Shown here piece after piece: positions 54,971 to 64,000 of a stretch of 64,000 nucleotides of DNA. Made by a program: the position numbers and the translations under genes. Source of the DNA: Seminavis robusta. Its lineage: Eukaryota > Bacillariophyta > Bacillariophyceae > Naviculales > Naviculaceae. The stretch covers positions 1 to 64,000 of the forward strand of contig CAICTM010000188.1 in assembly GCA_903772945.1 (NCBI GenBank). The letters run 5' to 3'. Under the pieces are notes generated by a model that did not search any database, was not told where the DNA came from, and saw only the letters and a program-made list of their open reading frames with translations. How positions within the stretch are numbered: the first letter of the stretch is position 1; each line of letters begins with the position of its first letter.

Positions 54971-56715
54971 CTTGAGAGTGGAGAGCTACTAGTAGAGGCA
55001 ATCGATGGATCCGGAGGAGTGAGATCCGGAGTGAGATCCGGAGTGAGATCCGGAGCGATGAATCGACCTCTTCTTCTCCTGAAAGCTCTCAATATTTCAC
55101 CACCAAAGCATGCAGAGGCACCAGAGGCAATGAGAGGATGCACATGGGGTAACGGAGAGCGGCTAGTGGCCGACAAGCGGAGGAAAAGCGCCATTGCGAG
55201 AGGCTTCTTTTTTCGATCGATTCAAATAAAGTTTGTGGAGTGAGTAGCTCCACGCTGAGTGGCTACCTCCATTAGAGTTCAGGCTTTGTCGGTTACTGTT
55301 TATATTTATTTAGCTATACAAAAGCTTAGAGTAAGGCCTGCAGGCTCTATCCCGCTTATTAACACGAGGCAGAGGCTCTCATTCATTTGATACGACTGTG
55401 TACACTGGTACCGGTAGAAACGGCCCGAAATCGCGATTTGCACCAAATTCCGGTTTATACTTGTGTTACGTCTCAATGAGACGACGCACCTTTTGGTTTC
55501 CCCCTCAGTTGCACTCTGAAATCGATTTGCCGGCGTTTACTGTGTAAAATAGAGTACCCGCACTTCAGTTGCAGAATCAACGGTCATGTGCTTCGAAAGA
55601 TTTAGATCGATTCGTGGATAAAAAGAACCGTTGAAGTTACTAAGGTTAAGGATAAACTGATTGCCTGCACATGTAGGATAAACCGATCGTCAGTCGAGCG
55701 AAAGTCCATTATTGAAGGCGCAACACTGACTTCTCTCCCTCATTGAATTCGTATGGTAAACAGGAGGTAAATCCAAGCTTGGCCGACAACAATGCATGGT
55801 GAGTGCTTTATCCAATCGGCCGATCGATCGAATCGATTCGAGGTAAGCCTATTATCAAGAGTGTTAAACCAAATCCATTGTTGAAGGTGCAGCACTGACT
55901 TCTCTCCCTCATTCAATTCCTATGGTAAACAGGAGAGAATTCCGAGCTCGGCCGTCAACAGGTGAGTTGGTTTTTATTATTCGAATCGATCGATCGCACC
56001 TCTATTATTATCCAAGCCGTCCTTCTCTGGTGCAGATTCGAAAGCCATCCCTCATTGAATCCTATAGACCGTGGGATGGCAGTCAGTTCTCGGCCCATGA
56101 CGGCCAAGTTGGTGCAATTTGAAAAACAATGGTAAGCCTCCGGTCGTCTGCAGTTGAGCACAGAAAACAAAACTCATATCTATTTGTTGTTTTCTCTGCT
56201 GTACTGCTGACGGCCGAGGAAATCCCATTGTCGAACGAACGATTGATCGCTCCGAATAACACGAGGAAGAAGAGGCTACCGCTACGGAGGTATGTGTACG
56301 GAGGAAACTGTTATCTCCAGCCCTACCAACAGCATGAACGACGTCTTCGAGTCATTGAATGGCAACAGTCAACCGGAGGAGGCTACACGACAACGCACAA
56401 AAGCACAGAGGAGAGTGGATCCTACTACTGGATTCATCCCTCCAGTGTTATTTCCTTGTGATTTGGTGGTGATTCCTGTGTCGGCACCCATTTTTCTGTA
56501 TGCACAAGTCCTCGGGCGAACGACTTGCTTCTTTCGTAAGATAATAGATCATCGAGTCGTCGACTCATTGAAAGGGAACAGGAGCAAGGCTAGCTACTCG
56601 ACAACACACAAGAGAGTGGATCCTCCTACCGGATTCATCCCTTCTTGTTATTTCCTACTGTTTTTTTGGTGGTGATTCCTGTGTCGGTACCCATTTCCTG
56701 TATGCGCAAATCAAG
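54971..56715. other. Repeat-rich region without genes
   Basis: It contains a 12-bp tandem repeat (GATCCGGAGTGA, about four units, 55010-55057). A direct repeat of about 85 bp lies at 55707-55790 and 55878-55960. A larger diverged direct repeat lies at 56348-56505 and 56560-56705 (both with GAGAGTGGATCCT and GTGGTGATTCCTGTGTCGG). Its short open frames are not convincing genes. Confidence 0.65.
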
Positions 56716-57843
56716 TACTGTTGCCACTAGCTATACGGCAGCTGGCTACAATGGCTGGATTGACAATATTCCGTTGTGCGTATATTCGTCATAAGAATCC
56801 AATGCGAGGTAACCGAGTGCAGCGAGCAAAGTCGAACCTGCGTGTGTTCGGTACTGTTGCTACTGTCACGATCGATGAACTCTACGGTAACTGGCTACAA
56901 TGGCTGGATTGAGAATATTCGGTTGTGCATGTATTCGTCACAAGGATCCAATGCGAAGTACCGTAACCATAGCGAGCAAAGCCGAACTTTCGGTACTGTT
57001 GCCACTGTCATCGATGTAGCAATACCGCAGCTGGCTACAATGGCTGGATTCATAATGTTCAGTTGTGCATGTATTCGTCATAAGGATCCAATGCAAGGTA
57101 CCGGTAACGGAGTGTAGCCAGTAAGCGAACCTGTGTGTTCGGTACTTGTTGCCACTGTCACGGATGTTTGTAACTCTACGGTAACTGGCTACAATGGCTG
57201 GATTGAGAATATTCGGTTGTGCATGTATTCGTCTAAGGATCCAGTGCGAGGTACCGGTAACCGTAGCGAGCAAAGCCGAACTTTCGTATGTTGCCACTGT
57301 CGTCGATGTAGCTATACCGCAGCCGGCTACAATGGGCTGGATTCATAATGTTCGGTTGTGTATGTATTTATCATAAGGATCCAATGCAAGGTACCGGCAA
57401 CGGAGTGTAGCCAGCAAAGCGGAACCTGAGTGTGTTCGGTACTGTTGACACTGTCGCCGATGTAACTGTACGGTAGCCGGCTACAATGGCTGGATTAAGA
57501 ACAATATTCGGTTTTGTGCATGTATTCGTCATAAGGATCTAATGCGAGTAACTGACTGCAGCGAGCAAAGCGAACCTGAGTGTGTTCGGTACTGTTGCCA
57601 CTGTACTGATCGATGACTCTACGGTACTGGCTACAATGGCTGGATTGACATGTTCGGTTGTGCATGTATTCGTCATAAGGATCCAAAGCAAGGTACCGGT
57701 AACGGAGTGTAAGCCAGTAAAGCGGAACCTGAGTGTGTGTTCGGTACTGTCACGGATCGGTGTAACTCTACGGTAACTGGCTACAATGGCTGGATTGACA
57801 ATATTCGGTTGTGCATGTATTCGTCATAAGGATCCAAGTAGCG
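56716..57843. repeat. ~148-bp satellite array, eight copies
   Basis: The anchor CTACAATGG(G)CTGGATT occurs at 56746, 56895, 57035, 57189, 57327, 57481, 57631 and 57781. The spacings are 149, 140, 154, 138, 154, 150 and 150 bp. Two unit types partly alternate: one with ATTCATAATGTTC (third and fifth) and one with an AATATTCGG version. This suggests a dimeric higher-order repeat. Confidence 0.9.
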
Positions 57844-58718
57844 AGCAAACTGAGGAAACAGGAGACGAACGCTGAAAAAAAGCCGAATTTCAATTTTGTA
57901 TGGTTTTGGTTTTATACAGTTTCTATATTGATTTCGGTTTTATACTTTGGGTTCGAATTTATATTTAGGTTTCGAATTGATCAATTTGCTTGGATTCATA
58001 AAATCGTGATTTCCGGCCCTTTGGTAGGAGAGGTGCTGACGGCTGATGAATTTTGTTGAATGGTGATGAATAGGGAGCAAATGATGAATCGAATCATTCA
58101 ATCTGTGGCAAATGATGAATGGCATTCACCGAAAGAGCAAATTGTTTGTTTAACACCTCTCGAATTTAGTCTTTGAATTGTCTTGAGCTTAAATCTCACT
58201 CTCAAGCTGAAATGTCACTTAGAGAGTGCAACTTCAGTCGCCCTATGTAATTTCAGCACGTATCACGCTTATTAACACGGGGCTTAGTGCAATTTCAGTG
58301 TCGCTACCGGTATGTAATTTCAGAACGTCGACTTAAATTGCACTCTCCGACTTAAATCATACTTCTTTAAAAGAAGAGCCTTGGATTTAACAGCCGAATC
58401 CCTTCAATTTGTTGTTTCGGTAGGCGCCAATCATTCAATCTGTGACAATGGGTGATGAATTGTGCTAAAATGTACTACCAGTACCTGGTACTAGTCTAAT
58501 AGTCTACTCGTACTTTTCTATAGATGGTTATGAAGGGTGATGAATTGGTTATAAAAATGATGCTTTTTGACGAAATGGATTTCAGATTTTTACCAAATGT
58601 GAGACCGGCTGGCACGCTGTGCACAGCTTCGTTGAGCGGATTTTGGCGCGAAGCTTTACACCTACTTTTGAAGCATCTTTGACACACACCTTCATCTGTA
58701 GCGTTGCACGGCTCCACC
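57844..58718. other. Upstream region of the DUF7726-like gene
   Basis: AT-richer, no gene seen. AGCTTAAATCTCACTCTCAAGC near 58190 is an imperfect inverted repeat. Confidence 0.45.
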
Positions 58719-59690
58719 ATGTCTATTGCTTTCTCTTTTCCAAACGACGGCACAGCTATTGCTGTGTCAGCTGCCAAGGCTACAACTCCTCGCACTGTCG
58801 CTTCCGACAATGACAGCGATCAAGGGGAAGAAGCCATGCCTTGGGAAGACTGCGATTGGGTTCCAATGATGTCCTCCGGCAAGCAAAAGACTCCCAACCA
58901 AATCCGTGGCGAGTTCCAGCGCTACTTGGACACGTGTGGTCGGACCACAAAGGACGTGTTGGAAGAAATTGGAGTCAGCAGCAGATCCTTTTACAAGTTC
59001 ATGAACCGCAAAAACTACAAGGACCCAGTAAGAATTCAATACGAGACGTTTGTCTATTGTTGGTCCAGCAAAGTGAAATCAATAGTGCTCCGCCATTCTC
59101 ACCCTTCTATTCTGTAACCCCAGTGGTCGGCTGTTCAGAATCAGACATACTTTGAGGCTGGTCGTTTCTTGGCAAAACACGACCACCAGAAGAAGTTACA
59201 AAAGAAACAAGACAAGAAGCGAAAGGCGTCTTCTTCGAGTGATGGCACTGCCGTCAAGAAGGCAAAGCCCTCCGTGGCGGCACAGCGAGCTGAAGCCGAC
59301 GCTTGGTTGACAGAAGTCTTGGCCACCACTGGCGCCAACGAGGAGGTAGTGTATGACTCTTGTCCAGAGCTTGTCAAAAAGATCAAGAAGCTCTTTCAGG
59401 ACAAACCTGGTGTGACCAAGGCGGCTTTCTGTAGAATCGCTCTCTCGGGTGCAAACAACAATGCTTTGGCCAAATTCTTGGCTGCCAAGCACCAAGATCA
59501 GCAGGGAAATGCGGTCTACCGCAAGGCGTATGCATTCTTTGAAAAACTTCGCATCAAGAATGGCGAAGCAAAAACCAAAGCTCGGCTCAAGCATGAACAA
59601 GAGAAAGGGCCCGAAGGTTTTTCTATCAAACCTTTGAACATGGGCCGCCCACCGATGGTGTTTTATGCTGTTGACTTCCCCTTCTTTTGA
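58719..59690 (+). CDS. Nuclear-type protein with two DUF7726-like helical domains
   Basis: Exons 58719-59027 and 59124-59690, with a 96-bp GT-AG intron, give 291 residues. The start is in good context (CCACCATGTC). The splice gives NRKNYKDPWSAVQNQTYFEAGRFLAKHD. Two similar helical modules are seen: QIRGEFQRYLDTCGRTTKDVLEEIGVSSRSFYKFMN (about 60-130) and ELVKKIKKLFQDKPGVTKAAFCRIALSGANNNALAKFLAAKHQDQQGNAVYRKAYAFFEKLRI (about 200-265). They resemble the DUF7726 domain common in fungal proteins, which looks like a winged or lambda-repressor-type DNA-binding helix set. A basic, Lys-rich linker (KKLQKKQDKKRKASSSSDG) could be a nuclear signal. Function is unknown; a DNA-binding role is inference from the fold pattern. 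Confidence 0.8.
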
Positions 59691-59961
59691 ATATGAAGAA
59701 TAAATGACTGAATCCAATCCGCTCTTGTCGCCATGCGGTTGGGAAGGCAATGATGACATGTATGTTGGAATGTTGAGGGAGGTATCAATTTCTGTAGTAG
59801 AGCAATTTATAACCATTGAGGAATAGCAAATGCATTTGATGAAGCGTAGAACTATGGGGTTGCCTATGCCAGAGCACGCATTGTAAGAAAATGGATCTGG
59901 TGGTCTATTAGAAGTGCTGTTCAAACAATGGATACGCGGCATTCCGCGCTGATTACATGGA

Positions 59962-62264
59962 CTATCGAGCAATGGACCCTCGCGAATGTGAATTTGCCTT
60001 TTGGTGCTTTGGCTGTTCCGGAGCCTGCCTAAAATTGCTGGTGTTGCGCAAACTACTCAACAGAGGTGCGGAATCAGAAATGATGGAATTGTCCTCCTTC
60101 CAACCAGGATCAAACCTGAACGACTGTTCATCGTCATGACTTCCTTTGGATGTCGGGGTCTCTGCTCGACCGTTGGCATCGTTGCTATTGCTTCTGCGGA
60201 TGCGGTTGTTTTTCGATCCACTGCTGCGGCTTCCATCTCCACCCCACGAGGACGAGTAGCCATCCTCGCCCTTTCCATTGGCGCGGCGCTTGACGCAATT
60301 CAGCGGGCTCAAATAGTTCCAGATGGAACACCGTTGCTTCTTACTGTGCGCGATCTCGTCCTCAAACTGCTTGGGCTCAGACAGATCCTTCGGGTTGGTT
60401 CTGTTTAGGTCTGCGAGAATTGTGGATGCGTTGGTGTCTGGTTGTTGTCCTACTTGCCGCTGGAGTGTTGTGTCTCGACCATTGTCATTGTTGGCGACAA
60501 TGAATTCTCCAACCACTTCGAGAGGGCCGGATGGTTTCCAGTTGGAGTCGAAGTTGTTGTACTGTTGTGAAGCAAAGGGTGGTGTATATCCTCCGTGAGG
60601 TTGCCGTTGTCTTCGACTCGGGCTAGTGGCTGGGCTGGAAGTGCTGAAGCTACTGGTGACGCGAATTAAGTCTGTGTTGGAAGGAAGGAGCATAACGTCG
60701 GATGGATTACTCAGCTGTGAGCTAACGTCATCAAAGGACTGGCTGGTTCCAAGCAAGGACCCCAGGAAACCTCTGCTACCGTTTTGTGAATTGCCGCGTT
60801 GCGGGTGTACAGGCACTCGAGATGGAATGGACGGAACTTGAAAGCTCAGAAACTGACAAGCGTGATGATGTTTCATGACTCCATTTGGTATATGCAGTCG
60901 TTTCAAAGCCTCCTCACTCAGAGTCAACGGGATATCATTCTCAAACACTGGCGATGTTCGCCCTTCTTTGGAACCCTTACGCAAGAAGTTCTTTATGCGG
61001 GACTTTCCAGGCTGGCTGTTGGGGTACAAGTCGAGCTGCGTGCATTGCCCAGAAGGAGAAAATGGAGATTCATGAGTGTCTACAATCACTTGGCAGATTG
61101 GTGTAGCCTACAGAAGCGCGCGGTTGGACGGACTTACCAATCCACCAGCCCTCAGTTGTCGGATGCAGTCCCTGGCAATGTCAGTTCTGTTGGGGCAGAA
61201 CAGATTGGCGGTGTAGTTCGCGAATGAGACGGGAGAAGAGTGAGATTCGGCGCTGCTTCTTGCACTCATGACAACGAAACGAAAACTTACGCTGCCTTGG
61301 CAGCCATGGACCAAGGCTTGGCCACCCAAAGTTCTCTTGGTCGGACATCATATTTGGCTATTGAGAGTATATGAACCAATTGGCAGAACTTGTCTCCTCG
61401 CAGTTGGAATAGACCATCGTAGTCCTGTCTCCATCGATCGGACAGCTTTCGTTGCAACGCATATAGAACATCCCTTGCTAGATCCGCCAGCGGGTCAACC
61501 CACAATTGCATGATTTCGTATTGTTTCCGACCTGGATCCAGAAGAAGGATAAGAATGGGAATCCGGGACGATTCGTCGTCTTTGCTATTGTTGTCAACGG
61601 AAAGTAACAGGGAGGTGGGAGACGTATGGGACAAGAACAGGAGATCTTCGTTGCTTAGTTCGGCGCCCCTACTAGCAGTGTGGAGCTTGTTATTGCTTTG
61701 GTTGTGCGCTGCTCCATTCCTGGCACCAAAGCTATTTGTTCGATTCAGTTGTTGCTGTTGATGTTCATGATCGTGTTGGTCGTCCCCCCCTGTAGAGCTT
61801 CCGCTGTCACTCTTCTTGACCAGCTCGATCACTCCGTTTCGTTCTACTACAATCAGTGCTTGTGATTGTTGCTGCGTAGCTGCCGCTGCCGTTGTTGTTG
61901 CCGCTGTTGTTGTTGTTGTTGTTGTTGTTGTTACTGCGGGAGCCGGTGGCGTTTCCTTTGGACATGGCGACGATAGGATGTATGCCTGTCTCCAGAAGCC
62001 TTGGGCTTGTTCATGCTCGTTAGAACAGACACTGGCACGGCCGCCGTTAAAGCCACGGGGAGCGGTGTTCCCGTTCATGTAGGACCCACTTAGGTCTGAA
62101 AGCTCCCTTGTCAAGGGGGCTGGGACGCACATGACCGAGCTGGGAGCACTCCCCGTGCTGTTGTTGGAAGAAACCTGCCGTTGTTTTCGGGAACCCGAGG
62201 CCTTGGAAGCAGCGGAGGCCGCGGCTGCGTGAAGAACGGTCCGATGCCGTGGCGGCTTGCCCAT
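59962..62264 (-). CDS. Unknown diatom protein, predicted with two very short introns
   Basis: The model joins 61291-62264, 61138-61252 and 59962-61107 (744 residues). Intron 1 is 38 bp (GTAAGT...GCAG; alternative acceptor gives 32 bp). Intron 2 is 30 bp (GTAAGT...TGTAG). Both hold an in-frame stop if retained. N-terminus: Ala/Ser, Thr and Gln-rich, with poly-Thr. A conserved-looking core reads RIPILILLLDPGRKQYEIMQLWVDPLADLARDVLYALQRKL, DYDGLFQLRGDKFCQLVHILS and ELWVAKPWSM, a pattern I associate with an uncharacterised diatom family. Spliced downstream text: FCPNRTDIARDCIRQLRAGGL, then ATPICQVIVDTHESPF. The C-terminal third is Ser/Arg-rich. If splicing fails, the upper frame ends at 61287 (325 residues). 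Confidence 0.6.
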
Positions 62265-63405
62265 GGTCTCTGCTGATGGATGATAATGGGTATCCAACCG
62301 TCCAATCGTAACCTGATACCCAAAAGAGCTCTGAAGGGGTGGTACCACCCGATGGTACCCGACCACCAAGGAGTATTAGGCGCTGGCTAGCAGATAGGAG
62401 GGTGCGTCAGTCTTGAGCAACCTTTTGAATATTGGTGCAGTTGAGGTGCAAAACCGTTGTGTTGGCGAGATAAAGTGAGTTTGAGGCCTCAGCTAACGCC
62501 TCAATACAGGTCCCCCTCAGAAAATGGTGCGGTACTTCGGAAAACTGATGATGAAGAGATCTTGACGATCACTCGACGATGGCGTAATCCTCTATAGAAG
62601 TCGCCGCATACCCTTTGCCTTGGCCTGAGTGTTACCATATGTTGATCAGTGGCACCTGTTTGCTTTCACTTCAGCGTGTCGTTGGTATGATGAAAGATGA
62701 GCTGTTGTTGCAAGGTCGATGATATTTTGTTTTCTCCTCTAGTCGAGTTAATCGAATCAACTCTTCGCATGATTGAAGACCAGGGGTGATCCAACCAAAA
62801 GCCAATTGTTGCATACAAATTGGAAGAGAACATGGGTGCCTGATGAAGAAGGACCGGCGACTTAGGAAGCAATCGGGATTTTCGTCCGTTTCTCCCGCAT
62901 GGCCCAAAATCCTTGCCACAAAGTGGCCTGTGGGACCTAAAAGAAGGATCCTTGGGCCACAGCCTGGACGAAACGAGCACTACGAATCTTGCTGGTAGAC
63001 AAAAGAAACGGTGACGCTTCCGGTATCTGGCTAGAGGATGTGCGTAATAGTACACTTGTTTCTTTCAAGACGACGCGGGGTACTTGTTCAGCAAGGTGTG
63101 AATAGAAAAGAGATCACCATCCCATCATTTTTGGCTGAGATTGAATCATTCCAAGTGACCCAACATTAGCAGCTACACTATTAAATAGCTAGCTACCGGT
63201 AGAGAGACTGGCCACCAGTAGGTACCGGTAGTGCCGGTACCGTACCGGTATGTGTAGCGGTAGGAGCTCGGAACCATCCCACAGCCTCAGGAAATGTTTC
63301 CCGTTGGGAAAACAGAAAACCAAGACTTTTAAAATTGCCTGTTCAGATTAACTAAAAGCAGTCCATTGGGCTACCGGAACCGTATCGCACCATACATCGG
63401 AAGCT
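62265..63405. other. Intergenic region, no supported gene
   Basis: A 129-codon minus frame (62666-63055) is basic and unconvincing. A GTACCGGTA-rich palindromic cluster lies at 63215-63250. Confidence 0.5.
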
Positions 63406-64000
63406 TCAAGCCGATGTGTTGGCGTCAGTTGCCTCCTCTTTACTGGGAAGAGGTACGTCACGCAGGAGAGTCATGCATTCCTCTAGCCTCTCAATCTTGG
63501 CAATCAGATCTGCCCGAAGCTTGACAACAGTCTCATCCTCGCCGGCAGCATCCTGGATCTTTTCGGAATACAAGAGCTTCGTGTCGATCCACTTGACGTG
63601 TCCCTTGATCAGGATGCCTTTCGTTTTCTTCAGAATATTGTCCACGAACGTCTTCTTGGCGACGACAAAGTTAGCCTTAACCGCATAGAATAGACGCTTC
63701 TTTTGCGTTTCCTTCAGGCTCGAATGGACATGTTTTGCCGCAACCTCTTCTGCGGCCTCCTGGAGGCATTCCTTGAGATAGTTCACATTGACGTTTCGGT
63801 AAGAGGTCGAGTTATTGTAAGGCGACTTAACGTTATCGTTCAAGAGAGCTGTTGCTTTCTGAACAAATGCATCTTCGAGCTCCTTTGGGCAAATCTCTTC
63901 CTTGCGAAACTTCGCATTGAAGTAATGGTTTGTCGTGCCATAGAATGCTTCGTCGTCCAAAGCCTCGATGCAGGAATCTTTGAACTTTGGTAGCACCTCG
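63406..64000 (-). CDS. Dynamin-like GTPase, C-terminal part (continues beyond the window)
   Basis: The last 196 codons of a gene whose start is outside the window; codon 63997-63999 (GAG) keeps the frame open at the edge. The segment LFYAVKANFVVAKKTFVDNILKKTKGILIKGHVKWIDTKLLYSEKIQDAAGEDETVVKLRADLIAKIERLEECMTLL is helical and ends the protein, as the GTPase effector domain ends dynamin-related proteins. The upstream part (FRKEEICPKELEDAFVQKATALLNDNV) would be the end of the stalk. The GTPase domain is not seen, so the family call is by the C-terminal pattern only. Dynamins remodel membranes in vesicle scission or organelle division; the specific role is open. Confidence 0.65.
   Translation of the reverse strand, partial: EVLPKFKDSCIEALDDEAFYGTTNHYFNAKFRKEEICPKELEDAFVQKATALLNDNVKSPYNNSTSYRNVNVNYLKECLQEAAEEVAAKHVHSSLKETQKKRLFYAVKANFVVAKKTFVDNILKKTKGILIKGHVKWIDTKLLYSEKIQDAAGEDETVVKLRADLIAKIERLEECMTLLRDVPLPSKEEATDANTSA

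Noticed and set aside
62666-63055. 129-codon basic frame
   Set aside because: No family, no conserved-looking motif, irregular composition.
1-64000. CRISPR arrays, bacterial operons, ribosome binding sites
   Set aside because: The sequence is eukaryotic; no direct-repeat/spacer array with regular spacers was seen. The tandem arrays found are satellites.

Overview
The window looks like nuclear DNA of a diatom, most likely a raphid pennate. Genes are short and compact and carry few GT-AG introns. Several residues and signals are typical of the group: a microsomal front-end desaturase close to diatom delta-5 desaturases, two proteins with a signal peptide followed by an A|F plastid-import motif, secreted Cys-rich vWD and Hint proteins, and Ty3/gypsy, Harbinger and Merlin-type elements. 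The species cannot be fixed from the sequence. Many apparent start codons of long open frames are TTG or GTG, so I moved starts to the first sensible ATG and rebuilt spliced genes by hand.

Layout. 0.9-14 kb is gene-rich: a plastid-targeted small protein, a large acidic unknown, a divergent eIF4E, a secreted Hint (Hedgehog C-terminal-like) protein, a four-exon protein kinase and an ATG1/ULK-type autophagy kinase. 14.5-21.2 kb is a ~72-bp satellite interrupted by two LTR elements: a 1.7-kb TRIM-like element with a perfect 5-bp target duplication and a decayed 4.4-kb Ty3/gypsy element. 21.7-27.2 kb holds the delta-5-type desaturase, a tRNA-Arg-like gene with a poor acceptor stem, a cupin protein and a secreted vWD protein. 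28.6-31.3 kb holds a Merlin/IS1595-type transposase and a divergent unknown gene. 31.3-34.7 kb is gene-free, very AT-rich and full of short repeats. This is the best candidate in the window for a centromere-like or replication-related element.

35-45.5 kb holds a Sel1-repeat protein, a multi-pass membrane protein, a truncated copy of the vWD gene, a 3.4-kb PIF/Harbinger transposon with TAA target duplication, a DNAJB12-like ER chaperone and a plastid alpha/beta-hydrolase whose frame is broken by an 8-bp tandem duplication. 48-51.6 kb is one 1162-residue open frame that I cannot assign to a named family and that has the look of a DDE-type transposase. 52-58 kb is mostly repeats plus two unknown genes. 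58.7-64 kb holds a DUF7726-like protein, an unknown gene that seems to need 30- and 38-bp introns, and the C-terminal end of a dynamin-like protein.

No operon-like cooperation is visible. The genes are ordinary housekeeping or secreted functions separated by transposon-derived and satellite DNA. The features most worth a second look are the 1162-residue protein, the AT-rich block, the very short introns, the frameshifted hydrolase and the well-preserved transposon insertion footprints.
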